Part shown: positions 18,300 through 26,206 of the stretch, piece by piece
Layout: each line of letters starts with the position of its first letter
Position numbering within the stretch: position 1 is the stretch's first letter
Source: Acidobacteriota bacterium
GTDB lineage: Bacteria > Acidobacteriota > Terriglobia > Bryobacterales > Bryobacteraceae
Assembly: GCA_016213725.1 (NCBI GenBank)
Contig: JACQZS010000086.1
Location: forward strand, 1-54,648
Direction of reading: 5' to 3'
Length of the DNA stretch: 54,648 bases
The notes under the pieces: generated by a model
Seen by the model: only the letters and a program-made list of their open reading frames with translations
What the model was told of the DNA's origin: nothing
Databases searched by the model: none
Position numbers and translations under genes: made by a program

Positions 18300-19868
18300 A
18301 TGCGTCTCGCTGCCGCCCTGTTGTTATCCGCCGTCCTGTGTTTTCCGCAGGAGTCAATCGACACTAACGCTAACGCCGCCATCCGCAAGGAGGCGCTGGA
18401 GCGCTCGCAGGTGATGAAGCACCTGCACATGCTGACAGACCGCTACGGCCCGCGCCTCACCGGTTCTCCCAACTATGAAGCGGCAGCCAAGTGGACGATG
18501 TCGCAGCTGACCGCCTGGGGGCTGAAGAACGCGCACCTGGAGCCGTGGGACTTCGGCCACGACGGCTGGACCAACGTGCGCGCCGCGGGCTACTTCGTCG
18601 CGCCCGTCACCGACAACCTGGTGTTCGAAGTGCTCTCCTGGACGCCCTCGACGCAAGGAGCGGCGCGCGGCGCGGCCGTGCTGCTGACACCGCCGGAAAA
18701 GCCGACGAAGGAAGACGTGCAGGCATGGCTCGACGCCAACAAAGAGAAGGTGCGCGGCAAGATTGTGCTGTACGGCAAGCCCGCGGCGCTTGCGGTGAGC
18801 TTCAGCGCGATGCCGAAGCGGATGGAGGACGAAGCGGTGCGCAAGCGGCTGCAAGGCGGCGGTCCGGGCGGCCCGCAGCGGCCGGAGGCGGCCAAGCCCG
18901 AACCGGGCCGGCTGACCGCGGCTCAGATCACGGAAATGGTGGACCCGTGGCTGGAGGCCAGCGGCGCGCTGGTGAAGGTGCTGGACGCCGGCATGCAGCA
19001 CGGCATGGTGCGCGCGTTCCAGAACCGCAGCTACGATGTGGCCAAGGCGGTGCCTACCGTGGTGCTGCGCAACGAAGACTACGGCCGGGCCGCGCGGTTG
19101 CTGGACGACGGCGAGACCGTGACGCTTGAGTTCGACATCCAGAACCGCACGCACCCGGGCAAGACCACCTGGAACGTGGTGGCGGAGATCCCCGGAACGG
19201 ACAAGGCGGCGGAAGTGGTGATGCTGGGCGGGCACCTGGATTCCTGGCATTCGGCCACGGGCGCCACGGACAACGCCACGGGCGTCAGCGTGATGATGGA
19301 GGCCGTGCGCGTCCTGCAGGCGGCGGGGCTGAAGCCGCGGCGCACCGTGCGCATCGCGCTGTGGAGCGCCGAGGAGCAGGGGTTGCTGGGCTCGAAGGCG
19401 TATGTGAAGGAGCACTTCGGCACGTTTGAGGAACAGAAGGCCGAATACGGGAAACTGGCCGGCTACTTCAACCTGGACAGCGGCACGGGGCGCGTGCGCG
19501 CGGCGTCGGTGTTCGGCCCGCCGGAAGCGGCCAACGTGTTGAGATCCGCGCTGGATCCGTTCGCCGATCTGGGCGTGCTGGGCGCGTCCAATTCCAGCAG
19601 CCGCCGCGAAGGCGGCACGGACTCGACGTCGTTCAACGCCGCCGGCCTGCCGGGCATCGGCCTGATGCAGGACCCGATCGAATACTTCGGCCAGACCTGG
19701 CACACCAACCTGGACACCTACGAGCGGGCGATCGCGGACGACTTGATGAAATCCAGCGCCGTGGTGGCGGCAGGCGTCTGGCACCTGGCCAGCCGCGAGG
19801 AACTGCTGCCGCGCTTCGAGAAAGAGAAGATGCCGGCTCCCGCCGCGCGCCCGGCTACTGCGCAGTGA
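18300..19868 (+). CDS. secreted M28 family zinc metallopeptidase
   Basis: A 522-residue exported peptidase. A signal peptide covers residues 1-16 (MRLAAALLLSAVLCFPQ). Residues 110-285 contain an inserted PA-like domain (KIVLYGKPAAL, VPTVVLRNEDYGR). The M28 catalytic domain has the paired-zinc ligands His312 and Asp324 (GGHLDSWHSATGATDNATG), Glu358/Glu359 (SAEEQGLLGS), Asp393 (NLDSGTG) and a distal His in TWHTNLDTYE. These enzymes release N-terminal or C-terminal residues outside the cytosol. A longer frame opens at 18171 but runs through the divergent kinase gene; the ATG at 18300 starts the signal peptide. The 3' end overlaps the regulator gene by 14 bases. A copy of the GTTAGCGTTAG element encodes Thr22-Asn25. 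Confidence 0.95.
   Translation: MRLAAALLLSAVLCFPQESIDTNANAAIRKEALERSQVMKHLHMLTDRYGPRLTGSPNYEAAAKWTMSQLTAWGLKNAHLEPWDFGHDGWTNVRAAGYFVAPVTDNLVFEVLSWTPSTQGAARGAAVLLTPPEKPTKEDVQAWLDANKEKVRGKIVLYGKPAALAVSFSAMPKRMEDEAVRKRLQGGGPGGPQRPEAAKPEPGRLTAAQITEMVDPWLEASGALVKVLDAGMQHGMVRAFQNRSYDVAKAVPTVVLRNEDYGRAARLLDDGETVTLEFDIQNRTHPGKTTWNVVAEIPGTDKAAEVVMLGGHLDSWHSATGATDNATGVSVMMEAVRVLQAAGLKPRRTVRIALWSAEEQGLLGSKAYVKEHFGTFEEQKAEYGKLAGYFNLDSGTGRVRAASVFGPPEAANVLRSALDPFADLGVLGASNSSSRREGGTDSTSFNAAGLPGIGLMQDPIEYFGQTWHTNLDTYERAIADDLMKSSAVVAAGVWHLASREELLPRFEKEKMPAPAARPATAQ
18364..18374. repeat. dispersed GTTAGCGTTAG element, inverted copy in the M28 gene
   Basis: CTAACGCTAAC, the exact reverse complement of the 11-mer. 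The flanks (CA before, GC after) also match the reverse complement of the 11328 copy, giving 15 identical bases between the two genes. Confidence 0.55.
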
Positions 19869-22092
19869 CGCGCGCGGTCCAGAGGTCGCTGGTCACTGAA
19901 TCCAGAACCAGATAAATGTGCGCGCCGGCGACACGCAGGCTGTCGGCGCCGCGGGCACGGTTGTAGCCGGCCAGCGGGTGGGCCGCGGAGTGCAGATGGC
20001 GGATGGCGCGCGGTTCACCCACCGGGGCATGAGTCCTGGCGTTCAGCTTCTGCTCATAAACGCAGCGGTGGCCGTCGCGCAGGCTGACGAAGTAGATGGA
20101 ATCGCCGCGGGCCGACCAGGCGGGGCTGGAATCCCAATCGGAGCCATCGGTCACCGGAATCCAGGACGACACCGGCGGCGCCTCCCAGCGACTGACCTCC
20201 GCCAGGAAGACCTGGCGCGTGCGCGGCGTGTTTTCGGCATAAAACACCACCCAGGTGCGGCCGTTTTCGCTGTGCAGGCGCGGGTTGAAGACGGAATAGT
20301 CGGGGTGCTGAATCCAATCGCGCGCAACGCCGGTGGCGGTCTCCACCACGCCGATGCGGGCCGGGAGGCCGCCGGTGTGATAGAGGATGGCGGATTCGTC
20401 GGACGTCCACTCCTCGGGCGCGCCGCAATCGGCGCAGATGCGCTTGGGCTGGCCGCCCTGCGCGGGCGCCACGTCGATGGCCTGGCGGCGGCCGTCCATG
20501 GCCCGCCACGCCAGCTGCGTGCCGCGCGGCGAAATCAGCGGAAAGGCCACGCTGCCGGCGGCGGCGAAACGGCTGGGACCGCCGGCAAAGGAGCTGAACA
20601 GCACGCTCACCGGGCTGCCGGCGGAGTAGACCTCGGCGGCATAGTTTTGCCCGTCGTCGGCCACCGAGAGCCGCGAAAGCCAGCCGGTGGCCGCGGACAG
20701 GCGTTCGAGATTCCCGCCCTCCGGGGTAAAGCGCGAGGGCGATTGCACCAGGTCGGAAGAGGTCATCACGATGGTGCCGTTGGCGGACATGCGCGGAGCC
20801 AGCAGAAGGCCGGCGCTGGAGGTGAGCCGCTGCGGCACACCATGCACGAGGAAGTCAGAGCCGATGGCGACGCGGTAGAGGTTCGCGGCATGGCCGCCAT
20901 GGATGGACAGGTAGATGTAACCCTCATGCCAGGCGGTCACGGTGATGCGCGCACGGTCGCGCACGGTGCTGTACAAACCTCTCTCGCGCAGCAGTTCAAA
21001 GAGCCCGGTGCGCACCGCCCGGGGCGTGGACGATCCGTCGGTGTACGGGTTCACCCAGGCGTCGAATTCGCGCTCCGGCACGGAGGATTGTTCGGTGCCC
21101 AGCGCCAGAAGGGCGGCGCCATCGGTTGCCCAGAGCGGTGCAAAGGCCGTGTCCCAGCCGTCGAACATTCGAACAGGCTTGCCCGGAGGATCGATCGACT
21201 TCACGTAGACGCCGCCAAAGTCGCGAATATGCTCCTCGGACGCAACCCAGTAGGCCAGCGCCTGGTGGCCCGGCTGCCATCGGGGTTGCCGGGCGCGGCT
21301 GGTGTCCGGCACCGGCTGCGGCGGTCGGCTTCCATCGGCGGGCACGATCATCAACTGGCCATCGCCGGCCGCTGAGCGGAAAGCCACCAGGCGTCCGTCA
21401 GTGGAGATGGCGGGCGACTCCACGGGCTCTCTTTCGATGGGAGTGATGGGCCGGGGGAATCCGCCCGGGATATCTATCCGATAAATGGCGTGACCGGCGC
21501 CGCCCGGCGCCTCGCCCGAGAAGACGGCGAAACGGCCGTCCAGGGAGACGTCCGGATCGCAGGCAGCCCCGCTCCAGGTGAGCCGTTTCAGCTCCCCGAG
21601 TTGGGCCGGTCGCTGGCTGATGGAACGGATCGCCCAACTCACCGCCAACACCCCTACCGCTAATAACGGGAATACCACCCACAACACGTGGACCCGGTGC
21701 CGCGAATTGGCCGTCCCGGCTTCCGAACTCGCTGGCAAGGGCGCAGGCCTCTCCCGGGCTTCGAGCCCCGGTGCCTCCACCCATCCAACCGGCGCCGCAA
21801 AACGATAGCCTCGCTTGGCCACCGTCTCTATATAGGCTTGTCCTTCCTGATCGCCAAACGCCTTGCGGAGCAAGAAGATGCACTGCGTCAGGCTGCGCGG
21901 CTCCACGAAGGTGTCTTTCCAAACCGCCTCCAGGAAGTCCTCCTTCGGCACCACCTCGCCCGCCCGATCCAGCAGCAGGGCCAGCACATGCGCGGCTTTG
22001 GAGGTCAACGGGACAATCTCGCCGTCTTCGAACAACGTCAAAGAATGACGATCGAAGCGGTACGGTCCGAATCCCAACATCTGTTGCGACAT
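19855..22092 (-). CDS. membrane-bound winged-helix regulator with beta-propeller sensor (CadC/ToxR-like)
   Basis: A 745-residue regulator. Residues 5-102 form an OmpR/PhoB-type winged helix (LGFGPYRFDRHSLTLFEDGE, LTSKAAHVLALLLDRAGEVVPKEDFLEAVW, SLTQCIFLLRKAFGD, YIETVAKRGYRFAAPV). A single span follows at about 134-158 (VLWVVFPLLAVGVLAVSWAI). The exported remainder is a TolB/WD40-like propeller (DVSLDGRFAVFSGE, AISTDGRLVAFRS, RMSANGTIVMTSSD, LISPRGTQLAWR, PAWSARGDSIYFVSL). This layout, DNA binding inside and sensing outside, is common in Acidobacteria. A frame starting at 22146 exists, but the ATG at 22092 leads directly into the winged helix. A small inverted repeat upstream may be its operator. 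Confidence 0.9.
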   Translation of the reverse strand: MSQQMLGFGPYRFDRHSLTLFEDGEIVPLTSKAAHVLALLLDRAGEVVPKEDFLEAVWKDTFVEPRSLTQCIFLLRKAFGDQEGQAYIETVAKRGYRFAAPVGWVEAPGLEARERPAPLPASSEAGTANSRHRVHVLWVVFPLLAVGVLAVSWAIRSISQRPAQLGELKRLTWSGAACDPDVSLDGRFAVFSGEAPGGAGHAIYRIDIPGGFPRPITPIEREPVESPAISTDGRLVAFRSAAGDGQLMIVPADGSRPPQPVPDTSRARQPRWQPGHQALAYWVASEEHIRDFGGVYVKSIDPPGKPVRMFDGWDTAFAPLWATDGAALLALGTEQSSVPEREFDAWVNPYTDGSSTPRAVRTGLFELLRERGLYSTVRDRARITVTAWHEGYIYLSIHGGHAANLYRVAIGSDFLVHGVPQRLTSSAGLLLAPRMSANGTIVMTSSDLVQSPSRFTPEGGNLERLSAATGWLSRLSVADDGQNYAAEVYSAGSPVSVLFSSFAGGPSRFAAAGSVAFPLISPRGTQLAWRAMDGRRQAIDVAPAQGGQPKRICADCGAPEEWTSDESAILYHTGGLPARIGVVETATGVARDWIQHPDYSVFNPRLHSENGRTWVVFYAENTPRTRQVFLAEVSRWEAPPVSSWIPVTDGSDWDSSPAWSARGDSIYFVSLRDGHRCVYEQKLNARTHAPVGEPRAIRHLHSAAHPLAGYNRARGADSLRVAGAHIYLVLDSVTSDLWTARVTAQ

Positions 22093-22163
22093 AGCCGACT
22101 TCTGACAACCAAACGTTACAGAGAGCATACCAGGGTCGCGCAACAAATGGAATAACCCGAAAG

Positions 22164-22181
22164 ATATCAGTCGTTTGATAT
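22164..22181. promoter_or_regulatory. inverted repeat upstream of the wHTH regulator, candidate operator
   Basis: ATATCA (22164-22169) and TGATAT (22176-22181) separated by six bases, 72-90 bases upstream of the regulator start. The spacing would suit a dimeric winged-helix protein, so self-regulation is possible, though OmpR-type proteins more often use direct repeats. Confidence 0.3.
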
Positions 22182-22463
22182 TTCTGTGATTTTCATCTGA
22201 CTCCTCCGCCCGAGCCCGGATAACATTGTGTCCCAGAAATGACGGCTTCCTCCTAGGCAGGCTGGCGGATGTGGACTAGAGTGATAGACGATTCGGTTGA
22301 TGCTGTCCACCGTGGACGCCGAATCCGGTTCGCCGCAGAGATGGATCTTCCAAAGTAAATAGAAGGTCAGGGCACATTTCTGAGTGAAGACGGACCGGAG
22401 TCGGTTCGGCCAGGACATCAGAGGAGGCATCGACCGATTCGTATCCGGAGGAGAAGACCAAAG

Positions 22464-22499
22464 AGCCGGGGCTGATTCAGTCCCGGCTTCTTCTTCTCG
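22464..22499 (+). terminator. plus-strand terminator-like hairpin with no gene in front
   Basis: AGCCGGG pairs with CCCGGCT, extended by G-T and CTG/CAG pairs to a short loop, then TCTTCTTCTC. It looks like a rho-independent terminator, but no plus-strand gene lies between 22092 and here. It may end an unannotated small RNA or be a remnant. Confidence 0.4.
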
Positions 22500-22524
22500 A
22501 GGCCTCCCCGAACACTCCACTCCC

Positions 22525-22561
22525 AAAGAAGAAGCCCCGGAGGCCTTGCGGCCGCCGGGGC
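22525..22561 (-). terminator. rho-independent terminator of the YdcH-family gene
   Basis: GCCCCGG (22534-22540) pairs with CCGGGGC (22555-22561); in the minus direction the stem is followed by TTCTTCTTTGGG. The same stem and tail style is seen after metY at 15400-15427. Confidence 0.65.
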
Positions 22562-22611
22562 GGGATATCAATAGTACGGATTCGCGCACCTGACGCGAGA
22601 TGCCTGGATCG

Positions 22612-22848
22612 TTACGCCACCTGCGAAGCGCGATGGCGGTTGATCATGTCGTGCATCTGATCCTTGAGATGGAGCTTCAGTTTTTTCAGCCGGTGTTCTT
22701 CCATCTCATCTTCTTCAGTCAAATGAGGTTTGGATTCGATCTGGTCGATCAGCCGCGCGTATTCAGCGTGCTTTTCGGCCAGGGAACGAAACTCCTCATT
22801 GGACTGCATCAGGTACGCTCTCAGCTCATCCTGCGAGAATTTCTCCAT
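22612..22848 (-). CDS. YdcH-family small protein (DUF465)
   Basis: A 78-residue, highly charged helical protein. The pattern fits DUF465/YdcH: LAEKHAEYARLIDQIESKPHLTEEDEMEEHRLKKLKLHLKDQMHDMI. The E-x-x-x-L-K-K-x-K-L-x-L-K-D core is the family hallmark. Function is unknown; the protein probably forms a helical hairpin or coiled coil in the cytosol. The ATG at 22848 is preceded by AAGGAG about ten bases away; a GTG at 22878 would add ten unlikely residues. It is a single-gene unit with its own terminator. Confidence 0.88.
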   Translation of the reverse strand: MEKFSQDELRAYLMQSNEEFRSLAEKHAEYARLIDQIESKPHLTEEDEMEEHRLKKLKLHLKDQMHDMINRHRASQVA

Positions 22849-23013
22849 GTGGGTGGTTCTCCTTGGGTCGGGATCCACGGCGAGTCGTTTCTTGCTATGG
22901 AGACAGGCTCGGTGGGTCTCAAGTAGTGCATCTTGGCTCGGGCAGGGCCCCTCGGACCCGCCGTCACACGTACACTACCACTTTTGGAAGAGTCTTACAA
23001 TCCTGTCAAACCG

Positions 23014-23427
23014 CTAATGGTTTCGCTCCCGGCGCATCATCACGGCGTCTTCCACCGGATGGGCGTAGTAACGCCTGCGGTGGCCGGACTTTACAAATCC
23101 GTGGCGGCGGTAAAAGGCCTGCGCCGCGGCATTGGAAACTCTGACGTCCAGATAGAGAATCCGGGCCGTCAGCGTCTCCAGCAGGGCGGTGGCGATGCCC
23201 TGGCGTTTGAAATCGGGATGGACGGCGACGTTCAGAATCTCAGCCTCGCCTTCCGGCAGCTCCAGCGCAGCGAGAAAGCCAGCCACGCGGCCCTGCGCCT
23301 CCGCCACCTGGGTGTGATAGGCGAGATAGTCCGCCGCGTTCCACTGGGAGGCGGAGGGGTTCAGCCGCTGGATCTCTTCGATCGCCTGGAAGTCTGACAT
23401 CCGCATCGGCCGGATCAACGGCGCCAT
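23014..23427 (-). CDS. rimI: GNAT acetyltransferase, probable ribosomal protein S18 alanine N-acetyltransferase
   Basis: A 137-residue GNAT enzyme. The acetyl-CoA loop is HPDFKRQGIATALLE, preceded by EAEILNVAVHP, and the C-terminal part has LDVRVSNAAAQAFYRRHGFVKSGHRRRYY; both are strongly RimI-like. RimI acetylates the N-terminal alanine of ribosomal protein S18. The assignment rests on family pattern, and another RimI-like substrate cannot be excluded. It is the last gene of a minus-strand run. Its start overlaps the end of the glycosyltransferase gene by 13 bases, so it is probably translated from the same message. Confidence 0.85.
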   Translation of the reverse strand: MAPLIRPMRMSDFQAIEEIQRLNPSASQWNAADYLAYHTQVAEAQGRVAGFLAALELPEGEAEILNVAVHPDFKRQGIATALLETLTARILYLDVRVSNAAAQAFYRRHGFVKSGHRRRYYAHPVEDAVMMRRERNH

Positions 23428-25013
23428 AGCTCCTCCTGCTTGCGTCCCAGGGCCGGCCAGCCATAGGACTGCTCCGCAAGGCAGCGAGCCCGCGCGGCCA
23501 GGCGGTCTGCCAGTTCCGGCTCAGCGATGAGCCGCTCGATGGCCCGGGCAAACTCCGCGGCGCCCTCCGCCAGCAGCACCGACTCCTCGTGCACCAGCCC
23601 CAGCCCGGCCACTCCGCTGGGGGTCGAGACCACCGGCCGCTCCATGGCCATGGCTTCCAGCGCCTTCAGGTTAGTGCCGGCCGAAACTACCGTCGGGATC
23701 ACGGCCACCGAGGCCGCCTCGTAAAGCGGCTTCACATCCGCCACGAACCCCAGCAGCCGGATTCGCTGATCCGCGGAACGGTGCGGCCAGTAGAGTTGCG
23801 GCTCCGGCCCGGCCACCACCGTCAGCTCGATGTCCGGGCTGGTGAGCAGCGGCCACACTTCTTCCGTGAGGAAGCGGTAGGCGCGCACGTTCGGAAAGTG
23901 CCGGAACGAGCCGACGAACAGGAGCCTGGGCGCCGCCGGCCGCGGCTGGTGCGCGCGGAAGCGCTCCAGGTCGACGCCGTTCGGGATCACCGCCGTCTTG
24001 CCCGGCTGGCCGATGCGCGCGGCGTCGGCAGCGCTCATGGCGACGATGGCCGGGTAGCGCCGCAGAGCCTTCCGCTCAAAGCGCCGCCAGCGGAAGAGGT
24101 CCCACCAGGATTTGAGTGACGGCGCGCGGCGGTGGACCTGCGCAAACAGATCAAACGTGACGTCATGCTCCACCAGCACCTGGCCGCCGTAGCGCGCCAT
24201 CTGCGTGTACTCCGCCTGGAGCAGCGGGATGCCGTGCTGCTCCATCAGGGCGCGCAACCCGGAATGCAATTCGGGGGTATAGAACTCGCAGGCCTCCGGA
24301 GGCAGCAGCGTGGACCAGCGCGGCTCGCGGTAGCGCGGCTTGGCGGCGATCTGCAGCATCGCGCAGTATTGCCCGGCGCGGGCAAAATCCGCACTGCTCT
24401 GGCCGTCCTCGAAGGCGAACAGGACGATGTCGAACTCGCGCGCCGCCTCGCTGAGCAGATGATGGATGCGCACGGCGCCGCCGTGGGAGAGCGGCCAGGG
24501 GCAGTAGGGCGACAGCACGGCCACGCGGGGCTTGCCGGGGCGGAAGCCGCGTCCGGGGATCTCGCGCCAGGCGCGCGGCAGCAGGCTGCGGTCGCGCTTC
24601 CAGGGACACAGCCAGCCAGGGCGCAGGAAGATGCGGTCCGGATGGGTGCCGCGCAGGAACAGGATGGAGGCGATCAGGGTACGCAGCCGGATGTGGTGCC
24701 GTTCGCCGGAAGAGTGGAAGGCCAGCACTTTGCCGGGAAATGCCAGCAGCGCGGCGAGCAGCGCCCGCCGGTCGTCCAGCGGCGCCGCGCAGAGCGCCAC
24801 GCGATAGGGCGCCAACTCGCGCATCAGCCGCAGCCAGAGTTCGCCGGCGGTCTCATCCGGCCGGGGTTCGATCACAGGATGCCGCCGGTCCGGCACAAGC
24901 TCGGCCAGAGTCCCCGGCTGCAGTCCGGCACTAACGCTAACGACGCTGACGATCACGGCCTCCGGCTGCTTGCCGGCCAGCGCGAACAACCAGCGCTTGA
25001 GCGTCTGTTTCAT
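23415..25013 (-). CDS. GT4-type glycosyltransferase with an N-terminal extension
   Basis: A 532-residue protein. Residues 1-160 form an extension (LFALAGKQPEAVIVSVVSVSAG, then a charged region) with no family recognised. From about 170 (RVAVLSPYCPWPLSHGGAVRIHHLL) it is a two-domain GT-B glycosyltransferase of family 4: VIPNGVDLERF, LLFVGSFRHFPNVRAYRFL, RIRLLGFVADVKPLYEAASVAVIPTVVSAGTNLKALEAMAMERPVVST. This resembles the sugar transferases associated with exosortase loci. The ATG at 25013 overlaps the stop of the MFS gene (ATGA); the longer frame starting at 25457 is antisense noise inside that gene. One copy of the GTTAGCGTTAG element encodes Val-Ser-Val-Ser near residue 25. Confidence 0.9.
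   Translation of the reverse strand: MKQTLKRWLFALAGKQPEAVIVSVVSVSAGLQPGTLAELVPDRRHPVIEPRPDETAGELWLRLMRELAPYRVALCAAPLDDRRALLAALLAFPGKVLAFHSSGERHHIRLRTLIASILFLRGTHPDRIFLRPGWLCPWKRDRSLLPRAWREIPGRGFRPGKPRVAVLSPYCPWPLSHGGAVRIHHLLSEAAREFDIVLFAFEDGQSSADFARAGQYCAMLQIAAKPRYREPRWSTLLPPEACEFYTPELHSGLRALMEQHGIPLLQAEYTQMARYGGQVLVEHDVTFDLFAQVHRRAPSLKSWWDLFRWRRFERKALRRYPAIVAMSAADAARIGQPGKTAVIPNGVDLERFRAHQPRPAAPRLLFVGSFRHFPNVRAYRFLTEEVWPLLTSPDIELTVVAGPEPQLYWPHRSADQRIRLLGFVADVKPLYEAASVAVIPTVVSAGTNLKALEAMAMERPVVSTPSGVAGLGLVHEESVLLAEGAAEFARAIERLIAEPELADRLAARARCLAEQSYGWPALGRKQEELWRR
24931..24941. repeat. dispersed GTTAGCGTTAG element, copy in the GT4 gene
   Basis: CTAACGCTAAC on the plus strand; the gene is on the minus strand and reads it as Val-Ser-Val-Ser, a different protein meaning from the other copies. 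Confidence 0.55.
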
Positions 25014-26206
25014 GCGCGCCGCTCCTCCTTCAGCGCGAGGTGCAGCACCAGCCAGGAGGCCATGGGCAGCAGCGCCACCACCACGCAGAGCGGCGTGAAA
25101 CCGTAGCGGTCCACCACGCGGCCCGCGATGGCCGAGAAGACCCCTTGCAGCAGCCCGTAAACGCTGGTCAGTCCGGAAACCGCGAAACCCGCCGAGCTGG
25201 AGCCGAACAGATCCAGCGGCAGCGCGTAGATGTTGACGCTCGACGCCACACAGGCGAAATAGGAGAGGCAGATGAACGCGACGGCCAGCCCCGGCGTGGG
25301 CATGAACGGCACCGCCGCGCCGCCCAGCAGCAAAAGGGAGCCGGCGAGAATGGCCCGCATGCGCGCCGGAGTCACATCTTCTGCGCCGCCGGACCAGCGC
25401 AGCGTCAACCAGCCGCCGAACACTCCGCCGGCCGTGGCGAAGATGGGCGGCACCCACGCCAGCCGGTAATTGGCCTGCGCCTGCGTCAGGTGGTGCGCCT
25501 GAACCAGGAAGAGCGTGGTCCAGTTCACCCAGAGGGAATAGACCGACATCAGCAGCGCGTTGGAGGCCAGCAGCGCCCAGTAGCGGCGGTCGCGCAGGAT
25601 CTGGCGCACCGGCACCTGCGTTTCATTGCGCGTTTCCGGCGCATGGGGCACGCGCTTGTGCACGGTCCACCAGAGAGGGATCCAGAGGAATCCCGCCGCG
25701 CCCAGCACCACGAACGCCGAGCGCCAGCCATAGCTCCGCGACAGCAGCTGCGCCAGCAGCGGCGCCAGCACCGCGCCCAGCGTCAGCCCGCCCTGGAACA
25801 CGGCGCTGCCCAGCGCGCGCTCCCGCGGGGGCAGATAGAGGGCGCTGGCCTTGCCGGTGGCCGGCACGCCGCCGGATTCACCCAGCCCCAGCAGGGCGCG
25901 GCATGCCGTCAGCCCGCCCAGGGACGAGGTCCAGCCGGTGGCCATGCCGGCCAGAGACCAAAAACCCACGGCGACGGAGGCGCCTGCCGGCAGCCCTACG
26001 CGATCGATCAGGAGCCCCGCCACCGGAGCCGCCAGAGCATAAACCAGAGAGAAGGCCAGCAGCACATCGCCGAAGCCGGCCGCCGTGATCTGGAATTCGC
26101 GCATCAGCTCGGGCGCAAGCGCGGCCAGAATCTGGCGGTCCATGAAGTTCAGAGCGTTGGCCAGCGCGAACACGCCAATCGCCGCCCAGCGCAAACGGGA
26201 TGTCAT
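25010..26206 (-). CDS. MFS transporter (ACS-like)
   Basis: A 398-residue permease with about 12 membrane spans. The start reads WAAIGVFALANALNFMDRQILAALAPEL, with the MDRQ motif after the first span. Conserved MFS signatures include GLLIDRVG, LLGLGESGGVPATGKASALYLPPRERALGSAVFQGG and a second-half GGWLTLRWSG. The pattern is closest to anion:cation symporters of the hexuronate or glycerate type, so an organic acid or acidic sugar is likely. Its ATG overlaps the stop of the upstream exported protein by four bases, and its stop overlaps the glycosyltransferase start likewise. The ORF that starts at 26476 is an out-of-gene extension. Confidence 0.93.
   Translation of the reverse strand: MTSRLRWAAIGVFALANALNFMDRQILAALAPELMREFQITAAGFGDVLLAFSLVYALAAPVAGLLIDRVGLPAGASVAVGFWSLAGMATGWTSSLGGLTACRALLGLGESGGVPATGKASALYLPPRERALGSAVFQGGLTLGAVLAPLLAQLLSRSYGWRSAFVVLGAAGFLWIPLWWTVHKRVPHAPETRNETQVPVRQILRDRRYWALLASNALLMSVYSLWVNWTTLFLVQAHHLTQAQANYRLAWVPPIFATAGGVFGGWLTLRWSGGAEDVTPARMRAILAGSLLLLGGAAVPFMPTPGLAVAFICLSYFACVASSVNIYALPLDLFGSSSAGFAVSGLTSVYGLLQGVFSAIAGRVVDRYGFTPLCVVVALLPMASWLVLHLALKEERRA

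Larger units (their letters stand above)
22093..22611. other. 519-base intergenic region with a dyad and two hairpins
   Basis: No gene is supported here. From left to right it holds the leader of the regulator gene, an inverted repeat at 22164-22181, a plus-strand hairpin at 22464-22488 with no obvious gene in front of it, and a minus-strand terminator at 22525-22561 belonging to the YdcH-family gene. The composition at 22140-22200 is AT-rich for this window, as expected of a promoter region. Confidence 0.55.

Noticed and set aside
19918-21375. 485-codon open frame opposite the wHTH-propeller regulator
   Set aside because: The product is Gly/Ala/Arg/His-rich and patternless, while the minus-strand frame has clear winged-helix and propeller motifs.
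22167-22589. 140-codon minus-strand frame in the intergenic region
   Set aside because: It runs through two terminator hairpins and has no pattern.
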